A DNA stretch of 64,000 nt. Origin: Streptomyces sp. NBC_00690. Its GTDB lineage: Bacteria; Actinomycetota; Actinomycetes; Streptomycetales; Streptomycetaceae. The translations under genes were made by a program, and so were the position numbers. The notes under the pieces were generated by a model. That model saw only the letters and a program-made list of their open reading frames with translations, was not told the origin of the DNA and searched no databases. The stretch spans positions 2,542,001 to 2,606,000 of the forward strand of contig NZ_CP109009.1 in the NCBI RefSeq assembly GCF_036226685.1, given 5' to 3'. Of the stretch, positions 50,541 to 60,503 are shown piece after piece; the first letter of the stretch is position 1; each line of letters opens with the position of its first letter.

Positions 50541-52673
50541 CGGCTCTCGTCCCGCCGCCATCGGGGCGGGCTCGTCACCGTGCTCCATCCGTGGCAGTCG
50601 GCGCAGCATCCTGGGCGTACGCCAGTTGCGCTCGCCCAGCAGGGCCATCACCGACGGCAGCAGCACCATGCGGACCACGGTCGCGTCCAGGAGCACGGCG
50701 ACGGCCAGCCCGACGCCCATCTGCTTCATGTCCTGCATGGAGAGCGTGCCGAACACCGCGAACACGGCGACCATGATGGCTGCGGCTCCCGTCACCGCGC
50801 CCGCGGTACGACGGATGCCTTCGCCGATCGCTGTCTGGGTGTCGGCCCCGCCGTCCCAGGCTTCCCGGATGCGGGAGACCACGAAGACGTGGTAGTCCAT
50901 CGACAGTCCGAAGAGCACCACCAGGACGAACAGGGGCAGCCAGCTCTGGATCGCGCCCACCGCCTCCGTACCCAGGAGGGCGGCGCCAACGCCGTGTTGG
51001 AAGACGGCGACCATCACTCCGTAGGCGGCGGCCACCGACAGCAGATTGAGCACGATCGAGGTCAAGGCGATGACGTAGGAGCGGAAGCAGAACAGCATCA
51101 GGAGGAAGGTCACGGCCGTGATGAAGAGGAAGACGGGCACGATGCCGCGCCTGAGCTGCTGGTTGTAGTCGACGGACTCGGCGAGTGAGCCGGTGACGTG
51201 GACGTCTGCTCCCGTGCCGTCGAACGCTGCCGGTAGCCGTTGCTCGCGGAGTTCGGTCAGCGCCTGCCGGGAGCGTGCGTCACTACCGTTGCCCGCGAGC
51301 GGCACATCGATCTGCGCCACATCGTGCTCGCGGTCCACGGTGACCCGGTCGAAGCCGGCCAGGGCGGCGCGTACCGGTGGGGCGGTGATGTCGTTCGCCC
51401 GCACCACCACCCGTGCCGGCTCGGGGCCGCCGGGGAAGGCGTCGGTGATGCGCTGGTAGGCGACGGAGAGCGGTGAGTCGGAGCCGAACTGCTTCTCCAT
51501 GCCGAGTTGCTCGGTCTTCATCCCGATCGCGGGGGCCGCGAGCGCCAGCAGGGTGAGGACGCCGAGGGCGGCGAAGAGCTTGGGCCGCGCCAGTACGGGC
51601 GTGAGGACCGCTCCTGCGAAGGCGCCGCCGCTTCCGTGTGCCCGGGCGCGCCGACGGCCCAGCAGCGGTATCCGGCCGGCGTCGACGCGGTCCCCCAGCC
51701 AGGACAGCAGTGCGGGCAGCACGGTGACCGAGCCGAGCATCGCGATGAGGACGACAAGGATGGTGGCGAGTGCGAACCCCTCGAACAGCATCAGACCGGA
51801 CAGGAACATGCCCGCCATCGCCACCATCACGGTGACCCCGGAGATCAGCACGGCCCGACCGCTGGTGGCGGCGGCGATCCGCAGCGCGGTCTCGGCGTCG
51901 CGGCCGGCGGCTCGCTCGTCGCGCTCCCGCCGCAGGTAGAACAGGCAGTAGTCCACACCGACGGCCAGTCCCATCAGGAACATGACCGAGTAAGTCGTCT
52001 GGAAGAGGTGCAGTTGGTGGCTGGCCAGGGACAGCAGCCCGAAGGCTGCCAGGCATGCGGTCAGCGCCAGCCCGACGGGGAGCAGCGCGGCGACGACCGC
52101 TCCGAATGCGACCAGCAGAATGCCCAGTGCCAGGGGTACGGCGGTGAGTTCAGCCCGTTGGAAGTCGTCGGTGAGCAGATCACCGAGCCGCTTGTCCGCG
52201 CTGGCGTCGCCGAACTGGTGCAGTTCGACGTCCCGGTGGCTCTGGTCCACCTCGCGCACGGCGTCGAGCACGGGCTGTACCCGGTCCCCCGCGGTGGTGG
52301 GATCGCCTGCCATCTCCAGCCGGATCAGCGCCTCGCGTCCATCATCGGACGCCAACGGCGGCTCCACCTTCCTGACGTCGTCGCTCGCCTTGAGCACGGC
52401 CGTGACCTCGGTCGCCGCGGTCCGCCATCCTCCGGCCGTTTCGGCGCTGACCAGGATGAGTTCTCCTGCCGGTCGGTCCAGACCGGCGTCCTCCAGGATC
52501 TTCTGGGCTCGCGCCGAGTCCCCGGCTCCCGCTTCCGAGTCCGACATCTCGACGATGCCGGCCGCACCGCCGGCCACGGCGGACAGCACGACGAAGAGCA
52601 GCCAGCCGACGATGGCCGCCGTGCGGTGGTGCGCGCTCCACACACCGATGCGAGCCGCGAGATTGCGTCTCAT
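50532..52673 (-). CDS. MMPL-family RND exporter
   Basis: 713 residues with the MmpL plan: a first helix (AAIVGWLLFVVLSAVAGGAA), an extracytoplasmic domain, five helices including the GVDYCLFYLRRERDERAAGR motif, a second domain, and a repeat of the helices with LFGLSMDYHVFVVSRIREAW, the Asp-Tyr proton relay. It exports lipids or drugs by proton motive force. ATG at 52673 (MRRNLAARIGVWSAHH). It is divergent from a two-component system and a palindrome lies between, suggesting that the response regulator controls it. Confidence 0.93.
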   Translation of the reverse strand: MRRNLAARIGVWSAHHRTAAIVGWLLFVVLSAVAGGAAGIVEMSDSEAGAGDSARAQKILEDAGLDRPAGELILVSAETAGGWRTAATEVTAVLKASDDVRKVEPPLASDDGREALIRLEMAGDPTTAGDRVQPVLDAVREVDQSHRDVELHQFGDASADKRLGDLLTDDFQRAELTAVPLALGILLVAFGAVVAALLPVGLALTACLAAFGLLSLASHQLHLFQTTYSVMFLMGLAVGVDYCLFYLRRERDERAAGRDAETALRIAAATSGRAVLISGVTVMVAMAGMFLSGLMLFEGFALATILVVLIAMLGSVTVLPALLSWLGDRVDAGRIPLLGRRRARAHGSGGAFAGAVLTPVLARPKLFAALGVLTLLALAAPAIGMKTEQLGMEKQFGSDSPLSVAYQRITDAFPGGPEPARVVVRANDITAPPVRAALAGFDRVTVDREHDVAQIDVPLAGNGSDARSRQALTELREQRLPAAFDGTGADVHVTGSLAESVDYNQQLRRGIVPVFLFITAVTFLLMLFCFRSYVIALTSIVLNLLSVAAAYGVMVAVFQHGVGAALLGTEAVGAIQSWLPLFVLVVLFGLSMDYHVFVVSRIREAWDGGADTQTAIGEGIRRTAGAVTGAAAIMVAVFAVFGTLSMQDMKQMGVGLAVAVLLDATVVRMVLLPSVMALLGERNWRTPRMLRRLPRMEHGDEPAPMAAGREPSR

Positions 52674-52826
52674 GACGTTCAGTCCCCCCAGGGGTCGGGC
52701 CGAGATGGGCACCGGGCCTTGGCGACGGAGCCGATGGGCCCGTGCCGTTCGACGACGACGCTAGAAACCCGCGGCGCTCTCCCCCAGCCGTCGAACCCCC
52801 CGTTCGCGGAGCCAAAAGGCGAGGGT

Positions 52827-52852
52827 GTGGGGTGGTGCCAGCACCACCCCAC
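52827..52852. promoter_or_regulatory. Perfect inverted repeat between MMPL and histidine kinase genes
   Basis: GTGGGGTGGTG and CACCACCCCAC (11-bp arms) flank the bases CCAG. It lies 154 bases from the MMPL start and 77 bases before the kinase start. It could be the response regulator's operator or an RNA hairpin in the kinase leader. Confidence 0.5.
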
Positions 52853-52928
52853 GGCCGGGGGCAGGGCCCAGTGACCTGATCGGGCCCGCGGGCCAGACTG
52901 CTCACCACGGGGACGAGGAGGGGGATCC

Positions 52929-54191
52929 ATGAACGCCACGACGGTGCGTGCGTCGCTGCTCGCCGGTGCCAGGGGACTGGCCCTGACCCTGATGGCACTC
53001 ATCGGTTCGATCACGCTGTTCGTGCTGACCGTGGTGTCCCTGGCCCTGACCGTGGTGGGGATCGGAGTCCTGACCACCCCCGCGGTGTTGGCGCTGGTAA
53101 GGGCCCATGCCAATCAGCGCAGGCGACTGGCGGCCGATTGGAGCGGGGTGCTGATACCGGCCGGGTACCGGCCGCTGCCACGGGATGTGCGGCGGGGTGT
53201 GACGGGTCAGGTGGAGCGCTGTGCGCACTTGCTGCGGGACCCGGCGACCTGGCGGGATGTGCAGTGGCTGTTCGTGGACTCCACGGCCGGTGCGACCGTC
53301 GCCGTCGTGGCCCCTGGCCTGTTCGCCCACGGTGTCTTCGGGCTGTTGCTGCCCCTGGGCCTGTGGAAGCCGCTGGTGTCGTCGCAGCACACCTTCTGGT
53401 ACACGTTCGTACCCGTGGGCGGGGCCAGTACGGCGGTGGCCGCGGCGCTGGTGGGTGTCGCGCTGATCGGCATCGGGTTCAGGTACAACTCCCTCCTGGT
53501 GCGGACCCACTTCACGATCGCCGGACTGTTGGCGCCGAGCCGGGCCGCTCTGGAACAGCGCATCGGTCGGCTGACCGAGACCCGGCACGACGCACTGGAC
53601 TCCTCGGCGGCGGAGCTGCGCCGTATCGAACGCGATCTGCACGACGGCGCCCAGGCCCGGCTGGTGGCGGTGGGGATGAACCTGAGCGCGGTGGAGGCGC
53701 TGATCGAGCGTGATCCGGCGCAGGCGAAGGAGTTGATCGGCCGGGCCCGGGCGACCTCGGCCGAGGCGCTGGCGGAGCTTCGGGACCTGGTCCGCGGCAT
53801 CCATCCTCCGGTACTGGCGGAACGGGGCCTCGGGGATGCGGTGAAGGCGCTCGCGCTGCGGCTGCCGCTGCGGACCGAGGTGGACGTGGAACTGACGGGC
53901 CGCGCCGACGCACCGGTGGAGTCGGCGGCCTACTTCGCGGTGAGCGAGGCGCTCGCCAATGCGGTGAAGCACTCGGGTGCGGATCGGATCTGGGTGGACA
54001 TCAGCCATGGGACGGGCGGCCTGCGGATCGCCGTCACCGACAACGGCAGGGGCGGCGCCTCGCCGGCATCCGGGTCGGGGCTGAGCGGACTGGAACGCAG
54101 GCTCGGCACCTTCGACGGGGTGCTCGCCGTCTCCTCCCCGGTGGGCGGACCGACGATGGTCACGATGGAGATCCCGTGCGCGTTGTCCTAG
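52929..54191 (+). CDS. Sensor histidine kinase (HisKA_3, NarL-type system)
   Basis: 420 residues. The N-terminal membrane sensor region has four helices (GLALTLMALIGSITLFVLTV, then around 105-140 and 150-190), followed by a HisKA_3 dimerisation domain with His238 (ERDLHDGAQARLVAVGMNL) and HATPase (YFAVSEALANAVKHSGADR, then AVTDNGRGGA). The GTG of the response regulator overlaps its last 16 bases, so the pair is coupled. It is divergent from the MMPL exporter, an arrangement common for drug- or lipid-responsive export in Streptomyces. Confidence 0.93.
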   Translation: MNATTVRASLLAGARGLALTLMALIGSITLFVLTVVSLALTVVGIGVLTTPAVLALVRAHANQRRRLAADWSGVLIPAGYRPLPRDVRRGVTGQVERCAHLLRDPATWRDVQWLFVDSTAGATVAVVAPGLFAHGVFGLLLPLGLWKPLVSSQHTFWYTFVPVGGASTAVAAALVGVALIGIGFRYNSLLVRTHFTIAGLLAPSRAALEQRIGRLTETRHDALDSSAAELRRIERDLHDGAQARLVAVGMNLSAVEALIERDPAQAKELIGRARATSAEALAELRDLVRGIHPPVLAERGLGDAVKALALRLPLRTEVDVELTGRADAPVESAAYFAVSEALANAVKHSGADRIWVDISHGTGGLRIAVTDNGRGGASPASGSGLSGLERRLGTFDGVLAVSSPVGGPTMVTMEIPCALS

Positions 54192-54823
54192 CCGAAGACC
54201 TCTTCCTGTTGCGCGACGGCCTCGTGCGGCTGTTGGAGGCGTACGGCTTCGACATCGTGGCCGCCGTGGAGAGCGGCCCGGAGCTCACCGAGGCGTTGGC
54301 CGAGGGGAAACCCGACATCGCCGTGGTCGACGTACGTCTCCCGCCCTCCCACACGGACGAGGGCCTCCAGTGCGCGCTGGCGGCACGGCGCGCCAGACCG
54401 GGTCTGCCGGTGCTCGTCTTGTCCCAGCACGTGGAGCAGTTGTACGCGCGAGAACTCCTCGCGGACGGGGACGGCGGGGTCGGCTACCTCCTCAAGGACC
54501 GGGTCTTCGACGCCGACCAGTTCATCGACGCCGTGCGCAGGGTGGCGGCGGGGGGCACGGCCATGGACCCGCAGGTGATCTCCCAACTGCTCACCCGGCG
54601 CTCGAACGACCGGCCCCTGGGGGGATTGACCCCGCGCGAGTGGGACGTGATGGAGCTGATGGCACAGGGGCGTTCGAATGCGGCGATCGCCTCCCAGTTG
54701 GTCGTCACCGAGCGCGCGGTGGCCAAACACACGTCCAACATCTTCGGAAAGCTCGGGCTCCCGGTGTCCGACGACGACAACCGGCGGGTGCTCGCCGTGC
54801 TGGCGTATCTGGACCGGGGCTGA
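54176..54823 (+). CDS. NarL/FixJ-family response regulator
   Basis: 215 residues. The receiver domain has the acidic pair in VVLAEDLFLLRDG, phosphoacceptor Asp52 (IAVVDVRLPP) and Lys in YLLKDRV. The C-terminal LuxR helix-turn-helix is LTPREWDVMELMAQGRSNAA, then VTERAVAKHTSNIFGKLGL. GTG at 54176 overlaps the kinase gene by 16 bases. Probable target: the MMPL gene and this operon. Confidence 0.94.
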   Translation: MRVVLAEDLFLLRDGLVRLLEAYGFDIVAAVESGPELTEALAEGKPDIAVVDVRLPPSHTDEGLQCALAARRARPGLPVLVLSQHVEQLYARELLADGDGGVGYLLKDRVFDADQFIDAVRRVAAGGTAMDPQVISQLLTRRSNDRPLGGLTPREWDVMELMAQGRSNAAIASQLVVTERAVAKHTSNIFGKLGLPVSDDDNRRVLAVLAYLDRG

Positions 54824-55068
54824 GAGAGCCGGCACGGCTCCGGCACTCGCAAGAGCCGGGGGGCGACCCGGCTCCGACCGTCCGCCTCACACCGGACCAC
54901 TTTGTTCATTGGTGTCGGTTTTGACGCTGTACCTTCCTCCGAATTCCACTCCGGGGTGAACACCCCCGCGGCCCGGTCCGTATGGAACGGCGCGCTTCTC
55001 CCTCTGCCGGGGAACCTGCGAGAACCCTCAAACGACCATCTCCCCGGCGACGAAGCAGAGGAGTTCCC

Positions 55069-56574
55069 TTGGGACGCAAGACGAGAAAACGCTCGAAGCT
55101 GGCGAACCGTGCGATCGTTTCGACGTTGGCGCTGATCCTGGGCGGAGGTGGGCTGGTAGCCGTCAATGTGAACGCCTCCGCGGGTGAAGGCCGCTCCGGC
55201 CAGAAGGCGCAGAACCCCTACGCCGGACGGCAGGTGTCGACCATCGACTGCCCCGAGGTCGCGGACGGGCTGCCACGCGAGATGCCGCCTCCGGCACGGG
55301 CCGAGGTGGACCGCGAAATGGCGGCGATGGACACCCAGATCGCCGATGCCTACCAGCGGTTCGACGAGCGCAGAGAGCAGGTCCAGAGCGATCCTGCGGT
55401 CGCCGATGAGACGATCCTCGACCCGTTGCAGGACGACCGCCGAAAGAGCATCGACCGGATCGTCGCCGCCATCGAACGCAACGGCGCGCAGCCCCGGGGC
55501 ATGCAGGGCATGGCGGCGTGCACCATGCGTACGGCTGCTGGCGATGACGATGAAGATGACGCCGACGACGATGACGACGACAACGAGGTGAAGGGCAACC
55601 GCCCCGGCGGTGGCAACGGGAACGGGAACCGTCCCCCGAACCGCCCCCGTCCACCCGGCAACGGTCAGGGCGGCAGCGGCCAGAGCGGGAACGGCCCGGT
55701 GCGCTCCGACTTCGTCGACATCCGTTCCGTACGCCCCAATGTGCAAAGCGCCCAACAGCGCCGGGGCTCCTCCCGGGGCACGTTCTCGTCCAACTGCGGC
55801 GTGAACGCGGCCGGCCTGTTCAACTCCGACAATGTGATCGTCGCCCCGGGCGTCTCCAATGGAGCGCACCACATGCACGACTACATCGGGAACCAGGGCA
55901 ACGACGCCTTCGCGAGCGACGAGGACCTGGCAAGGGCCCGTACGACCTGTAGCAACCGCGGGGACCGGTCCTCCTACTACTGGCCCGTCCTGCGGGTGCA
56001 GAACGGTCGGGCCGAGAGCGACGCCAACCAGGACGGTGGCGGCAGGGACAAGAACGTCGGCGAGATCCAGACGCCGACCCAGGTGACCCTGTCCTTCCGC
56101 GGCAGCGCGGTCGGCAAGGTCACCGCAATGCCCCGATTCCTGCGCATCATCACCGGCGACGCCAAGGCGTTCGTCAACGGTCCGGGCAATGCCAACGCCT
56201 CCTGGAGCTGCACCGGCTTCGAGGACCGCCAGTTGAAGGACAAGTACCCGATCTGCCCGAGCGGCAGCCAAGTGGTGCGGACCTTCAACTTCCAAAGCTG
56301 CTGGGACGGCCGGAACACCGACAGTGCGAACCACCGCACCCATGTGGCCTTCGCCGACCGCAACGGCCGCTGTGGTCAGGGCTTCAAGGCGATCCCCCAA
56401 CTCGTCCAGCGGATCGTCTACAAGGTTCCGCCGGGGCCGGGCTTCGCCGTGGACTCCTTTCCGGAGCAACTGCACAAGCCGGTCACCGACCACGGCGACT
56501 TCATCAACGTCTTCGACAGGAAGTTGATGGATCGCATGGTCGGCTGCATCAACCGGGGCGAGAAGTGCCGGTGA
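55069..56574 (+). CDS. Secreted DUF1996 protein with poly-Asp linker
   Basis: 501 residues. A Lys/Arg-rich N-terminus and hydrophobic signal (AIVSTLALILGGGGLVAVNV) is followed by a coiled region, then an acidic tract (DDDEDDADDDDDDNE) and a Gly/Asn/Pro-rich linker. The DUF1996 domain starts about residue 215 (FSSNCGVNAA, GAHHMHDYIGNQG, SYYWPVLR, FNFQSCWDGRNTDSANHRTH), with paired cysteines and His residues. These domains are common in fungi and actinomycetes and are extracellular, function unknown. Start TTG at 55069 with AGAGGAG upstream. A 15-bp terminator follows. Confidence 0.87.
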   Translation: MGRKTRKRSKLANRAIVSTLALILGGGGLVAVNVNASAGEGRSGQKAQNPYAGRQVSTIDCPEVADGLPREMPPPARAEVDREMAAMDTQIADAYQRFDERREQVQSDPAVADETILDPLQDDRRKSIDRIVAAIERNGAQPRGMQGMAACTMRTAAGDDDEDDADDDDDDNEVKGNRPGGGNGNGNRPPNRPRPPGNGQGGSGQSGNGPVRSDFVDIRSVRPNVQSAQQRRGSSRGTFSSNCGVNAAGLFNSDNVIVAPGVSNGAHHMHDYIGNQGNDAFASDEDLARARTTCSNRGDRSSYYWPVLRVQNGRAESDANQDGGGRDKNVGEIQTPTQVTLSFRGSAVGKVTAMPRFLRIITGDAKAFVNGPGNANASWSCTGFEDRQLKDKYPICPSGSQVVRTFNFQSCWDGRNTDSANHRTHVAFADRNGRCGQGFKAIPQLVQRIVYKVPPGPGFAVDSFPEQLHKPVTDHGDFINVFDRKLMDRMVGCINRGEKCR

Positions 56575-56582
56575 TCTGAGCA

Positions 56583-56622
56583 GGCCGGATCGGCCCCTCT
56601 TGGCGCGGGGGCCGATCCGGCC
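56583..56622 (+). terminator. Terminator after the DUF1996 gene
   Basis: A perfect 15-bp stem (56583-56597 with 56608-56622) and a 10-nt loop lie 8 bases past the stop codon. Confidence 0.88.
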
Positions 56623-56714
56623 ATCCGGCATGACCGGACCGTGGTACGCCCGGTCCACGATCCTCACGGCACACCCGGCGCCGCCGTTCGGCGGCGCCCC
56701 CCAGTCCTGCGCGG

Positions 56715-57221
56715 TCAGCTCCCATGGTCCGAATGGTCATCGCTCCCCCCACCACCACTCCCCCCACTTCCTCCTGAGTGGTGGAGCGAACCGCTTTCGA
56801 CCGTGCCCCCGAGCCGACCGCGCAGCGCCGTAATCACCTTCTCGTCGCCCACGGCGACCCAGCGGCTGCCCACGAGGTAGGTGCCCCCGTAGTCCTTGGC
56901 CTCGGTGATCCATTCGTGGAGTCCATGGTCGGTGGCGAAGGTCGTCAGCACATACCTGCCGTCGGACGTGGTGCAGTTCGCCTGTCGCAGTTCCTCCGCG
57001 TCCGTCTGGACGTTCGGTGTGCAACTCGCCCGCGCCGCCAGCTGCTCCAGGGTGCCGACGGCCGGCGCGGGAGAGCTCGCGCGCCGTGAGGGCGCACTGT
57101 CGCCGTCGCCACGCCGACCGCCGTCACCGCCCGAGGAACACCCTGTGATGAGCGCGAGTGCCACAACTGCCCATGCCGTACGGGCCGTACGCCCGCGCCG
57201 GATCTTCGTCCTCGTCCGCAT
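56715..57221 (-). CDS. Lipoprotein of unknown function (168 aa)
   Basis: MRTRTKIRRGRTARTAWAVV continues into a signal peptide ending in the lipobox LITGC, so the Cys would be lipidated. The mature part has a Ser/Gly/Asp-rich linker, a small domain with two cysteines (RASCTPNVQT, LRQANCTTSDGRYVLTTFAT, YLVGSRWVAVGDEKVI) and a Gly/His/Ser-rich tail (SGGSGGSGGGGSDDHSDHG). ATG at 57221. It is divergent from the GH89 gene. No family recognised. Confidence 0.8.
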   Translation of the reverse strand: MRTRTKIRRGRTARTAWAVVALALITGCSSGGDGGRRGDGDSAPSRRASSPAPAVGTLEQLAARASCTPNVQTDAEELRQANCTTSDGRYVLTTFATDHGLHEWITEAKDYGGTYLVGSRWVAVGDEKVITALRGRLGGTVESGSLHHSGGSGGSGGGGSDDHSDHGS

Positions 57222-57338
57222 CCGGCCATCGTGCCCCCGCACCGCGCTTCCCCGCGGGCGAACGCCGAGTAACGTGCGCCACGCGCGCACCTACTGTCAC
57301 TGCGCGATCACGGATACGGGTCAGCCGGAGGAATCCTG

Positions 57339-60300
57339 ATGTCCGAACTGTCGAGACGTACGGTCCTGGGCACCGCGGGAGCCATCGGCGCGGGAGCGGC
57401 ACTCGCCGGCCCCGCCCCCGGCGCCGCGGCGCTGACCCGGCACCCGGTGCGCCGGGCCCTCTTCAGCACTGCTCCGGCGCTCACCGCGCTACGGCGACTC
57501 CTCCCGGACCACGCCGACCAGTTCCGGCTCACGGCGATCGAGGGCGCCGAACGATTCAAGGTCACCGGCACCACCGGTCGGATCGAGGTCTCGGGCACCT
57601 CCCCCGCCGTACTGCTCACCGGTGTCCACTGGTACCTCAAGTACGTATGCCGCGCCCAGATCTCCTGGTCGGGCAGCCAGGTCGACCTGCCCGTCGTGCT
57701 CCCCGCGCCCCGTAGGGCCTTGGAGCAGCGGGCGACCGTGCCGCACCGCTTCGCCTACAACGACACCCACGACGGCTACACCGCCCCCTACGCCGACTGG
57801 GCGCGCTGGGAACGCCTGATCGACGTCCTCGCCCTGCACGGCTGCAACGAAGTCCTGGTCACCCCCGGGCAAGAGGCCGTCTACCACCGACTGCTCAAGG
57901 ACTTCGGCTACTCGGACACCGAGGCCGACACCTGGCTACCGGCCCCCTCCCACCAGCCGTGGTGGCTGCTCCAGAACATGAGCGAGTACGGCGGCCCGGT
58001 GTCCCCCGCGCTGCTGGCGGCCCGCACGGAACTCGGGCGCAAGATCGTCGATCGGCTGCGCCAACTGGGCATGCGGCCGGTGCTGCCCGGATACTTCGGG
58101 ACCGTCCCCGACGGCTTCGCCGCCCGCAACCCGGGCGCCCGGGTCATCCCGCAGGGCACCTGGAACGGGCTGCCCCGACCCGACTGGCTCGATCCACGGA
58201 CCACCGTCTTCACGGAGATCGCCGCCGCCTACTACCGCCACCAGACGGAACTGTTCGGCGACATCGACTACTTCAAGATGGACCTGCTGCACGAGGGCGG
58301 CACCGCAGGTGACGTACCCGTCGCGGATGCGGCCCGCGCGGTCGAGACCTCCCTGCGCACCGCCCGCCCCGAGGCGACCTGGGTGATCCTCGGCTGGCAG
58401 TCCAACCCCCGCCCGGCGCTGCTGGACGCGATCGACACCGATCGGGTGCTGATCGTGGACGGCCTGTCCGACCTGGACACGGTCACGGACCGGGACGCGG
58501 AGTGGGGCGGCGCGCCCTACGCCTTCGGCACGATCCCCAACTTCGGTGGCCGGACCACGATCGGAGCGAACACCGACCGCTGGACGGCCAAGTTCACCGC
58601 CTGGCGCGACAAACCGGGCAGTGCCCTGGTGGGGACCGCGTACATGCCGGAGGCGGCCGAACGGGACCCGGCCGCCCTGGAACTCTTCAGCGAGCTCGCC
58701 TGGCGCACGGAGCCCATCGACCGGGCCGCCTGGTTCGCCGAGTACGCCACCATCCGCTACGGCGGCGACGACCCGGCGGCGAAAGCGGCCTTCGCAGCGC
58801 TGGCCACGACCGCGTACCAGCTCACCAGCACCGACGGCCGCCCCTTCGACTCCCACTTCGGCCGCCGGCCCAACCTCACATCGGCCATCGGCACGGCCTT
58901 CGACCCGGCCGCCTTCGACCGGGCCCTGGAGCAGCTCCTCAAGGTCCGCCCCGAACTGCGCGACAACGACGCCTACCGCCACGACCTCACCGACGTGGCC
59001 CGCCAGGCGCTCGCCAACCGCTCCCGTACGCTCCAACTCCCCCTGCGCGCGGCCTACGCCGACAAGGACGTGGAGACCCTGAAGGCGCTGTCGGCCCTCT
59101 GGTTGAAGCTGATGCGGCTCAGCGACACCATGGCCGGCTGCCACCGCTTGTTCCTCCTCGGGCCGTGGTTGGAGGACGCCAAACGGTTCGCGACCAGCCC
59201 CGAGGAGGCCGTGGAGCTCGAACGCACCGCCCGTGTCCTCGTCACGACCTGGGGCGACCGGGTGGTGGCCGGCCACTTGAGCAACTACGCCAACCGGGAC
59301 TGGCACGGACTGCTCGCCGACGTCCACGTACCGCAGTGGGAGGCGTACCTCGCCGAACTCGTCGCCGCGCTGAGCGAGAACCGCGCCCCCAAGGCGATCG
59401 ACTGGTACGCGGCCGAGGAGGCATGGACCAAGGACCGGCGCACCTATCCGGTCCGCCCGACCGGAGACGCCCACCGCACGGCCCAGCGGGTGCTGGAGAC
59501 CCTCACCACCGCGCCCTACCAAGGCTTCGCCTCGGTGAGCGTGGACCCGCCCGCGTTCACCCCGGGCAGTTCCGGGACCGTGACGGCCTCCTTCCGCAAC
59601 CTCAACGGGTTGCGGGCCACCGGAGCCGTCGACTTCGACCTGACCGTCGACGGCGTCACGCCCGAACCGCAGGGCCCCACATCGGTGGCATCGGTGGCGG
59701 CGGGCGGCACCGGAACCGTCTCCTGGCGGGTCACCGCACCCACCGAGCCGCTCACCGCGCCCTTGCGTCCACTGCCCTACTCCCTGCGCACCCGGTACGG
59801 GCCCCAGGACGAGGACCGGGTGTCGGTGACCCAACAGGGGGCGGTGCACATCGCCGCGCCGCTGGACTCCCCGTGGCGCACGTTCACCAGCAATGCTGCG
59901 GTCTTCGGTCAGTTCGAGCAGCGCTTTGCCATCAACGGCGCGGGCCACGACCTGTGGCGGGGTACGGCCCAGTTCGGGACCGCCTACCGGGAGGGCGTAC
60001 TGCGCCAGGGCACGAGCGTGACGCTTCGGGTGGACTCCCAGGACCGGACGGCCAGTTGGGCGCGCGCCGGCATCATCGTGCGCAATCGGCTGGGCACCCC
60101 CGGCGATCCGGGGTTCGCCAATCTGGCGGTGACTCCGGGCCAGGGCGTGGCGCTGTCCTACGACTCCAACGGCGACGGCACGCTCGACACCTACCGGCGG
60201 ATCACGGGGGTGAAGGCTCCCGTGCTCCTGCGGCTCACGCGCGGGGCGGGGACCTCGCTCACGGGGGCCTGCTCGGTGGACGGAGGCGCCACCTGGCGGA

Positions 60301-60431
60301 CGGTGGCGACGGTCTCGGTGGCGGGCGCGGCATCGAGCCAGGACGTGGGGTTCTTCATGACGGCCATAAACGGAGGCAGCGGCGCACGTGGGACGGTCAA
60401 CTTCAGCGGCTGGGAGGTCACCGGCGGCTGA
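57339..60431 (+). CDS. Exported alpha-N-acetylglucosaminidase (GH89, NAGLU-like)
   Basis: 1030 residues. A twin-arginine signal (SRRTVLGTAGAIGAGAALAG) precedes the three GH89 parts: a small N-domain (VLLTGVHWYLKYVCRAQISW), the barrel (RFAYNDTHDGYTAPYADWAR, NEVLVTPGQEAVYHRLLKDF, LGMRPVLPGYFGTVPDGF, FGDIDYFKMDLLHEGGTAGD, WVILGWQSNPRPALL) and a helical domain to about 715. The C-terminal 300 residues add a NEW3-like beta domain and a lectin-like module (FGQFEQRFAINGAGHDLW). It cleaves terminal alpha-linked GlcNAc from glycans. GGAGGAATCCTG precedes the ATG. No DasR-like site is evident. Confidence 0.9.
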   Translation: MSELSRRTVLGTAGAIGAGAALAGPAPGAAALTRHPVRRALFSTAPALTALRRLLPDHADQFRLTAIEGAERFKVTGTTGRIEVSGTSPAVLLTGVHWYLKYVCRAQISWSGSQVDLPVVLPAPRRALEQRATVPHRFAYNDTHDGYTAPYADWARWERLIDVLALHGCNEVLVTPGQEAVYHRLLKDFGYSDTEADTWLPAPSHQPWWLLQNMSEYGGPVSPALLAARTELGRKIVDRLRQLGMRPVLPGYFGTVPDGFAARNPGARVIPQGTWNGLPRPDWLDPRTTVFTEIAAAYYRHQTELFGDIDYFKMDLLHEGGTAGDVPVADAARAVETSLRTARPEATWVILGWQSNPRPALLDAIDTDRVLIVDGLSDLDTVTDRDAEWGGAPYAFGTIPNFGGRTTIGANTDRWTAKFTAWRDKPGSALVGTAYMPEAAERDPAALELFSELAWRTEPIDRAAWFAEYATIRYGGDDPAAKAAFAALATTAYQLTSTDGRPFDSHFGRRPNLTSAIGTAFDPAAFDRALEQLLKVRPELRDNDAYRHDLTDVARQALANRSRTLQLPLRAAYADKDVETLKALSALWLKLMRLSDTMAGCHRLFLLGPWLEDAKRFATSPEEAVELERTARVLVTTWGDRVVAGHLSNYANRDWHGLLADVHVPQWEAYLAELVAALSENRAPKAIDWYAAEEAWTKDRRTYPVRPTGDAHRTAQRVLETLTTAPYQGFASVSVDPPAFTPGSSGTVTASFRNLNGLRATGAVDFDLTVDGVTPEPQGPTSVASVAAGGTGTVSWRVTAPTEPLTAPLRPLPYSLRTRYGPQDEDRVSVTQQGAVHIAAPLDSPWRTFTSNAAVFGQFEQRFAINGAGHDLWRGTAQFGTAYREGVLRQGTSVTLRVDSQDRTASWARAGIIVRNRLGTPGDPGFANLAVTPGQGVALSYDSNGDGTLDTYRRITGVKAPVLLRLTRGAGTSLTGACSVDGGATWRTVATVSVAGAASSQDVGFFMTAINGGSGARGTVNFSGWEVTGG

Positions 60432-60503
60432 AGTACCGCTGCTACCCGATCCACTGCACCGCCTGCTTCCCGCGCTGCTCGTTGCCATGGCACTGGCGGG
60501 TCG

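Noticed and set aside
57936..60488. 850-codon minus-strand open frame across the GH89 gene
   Set aside because: It is antisense to a gene with a Tat signal, ribosome site and GH89 motifs; the frame's composition is Gly/Val/Arg-rich without domains.
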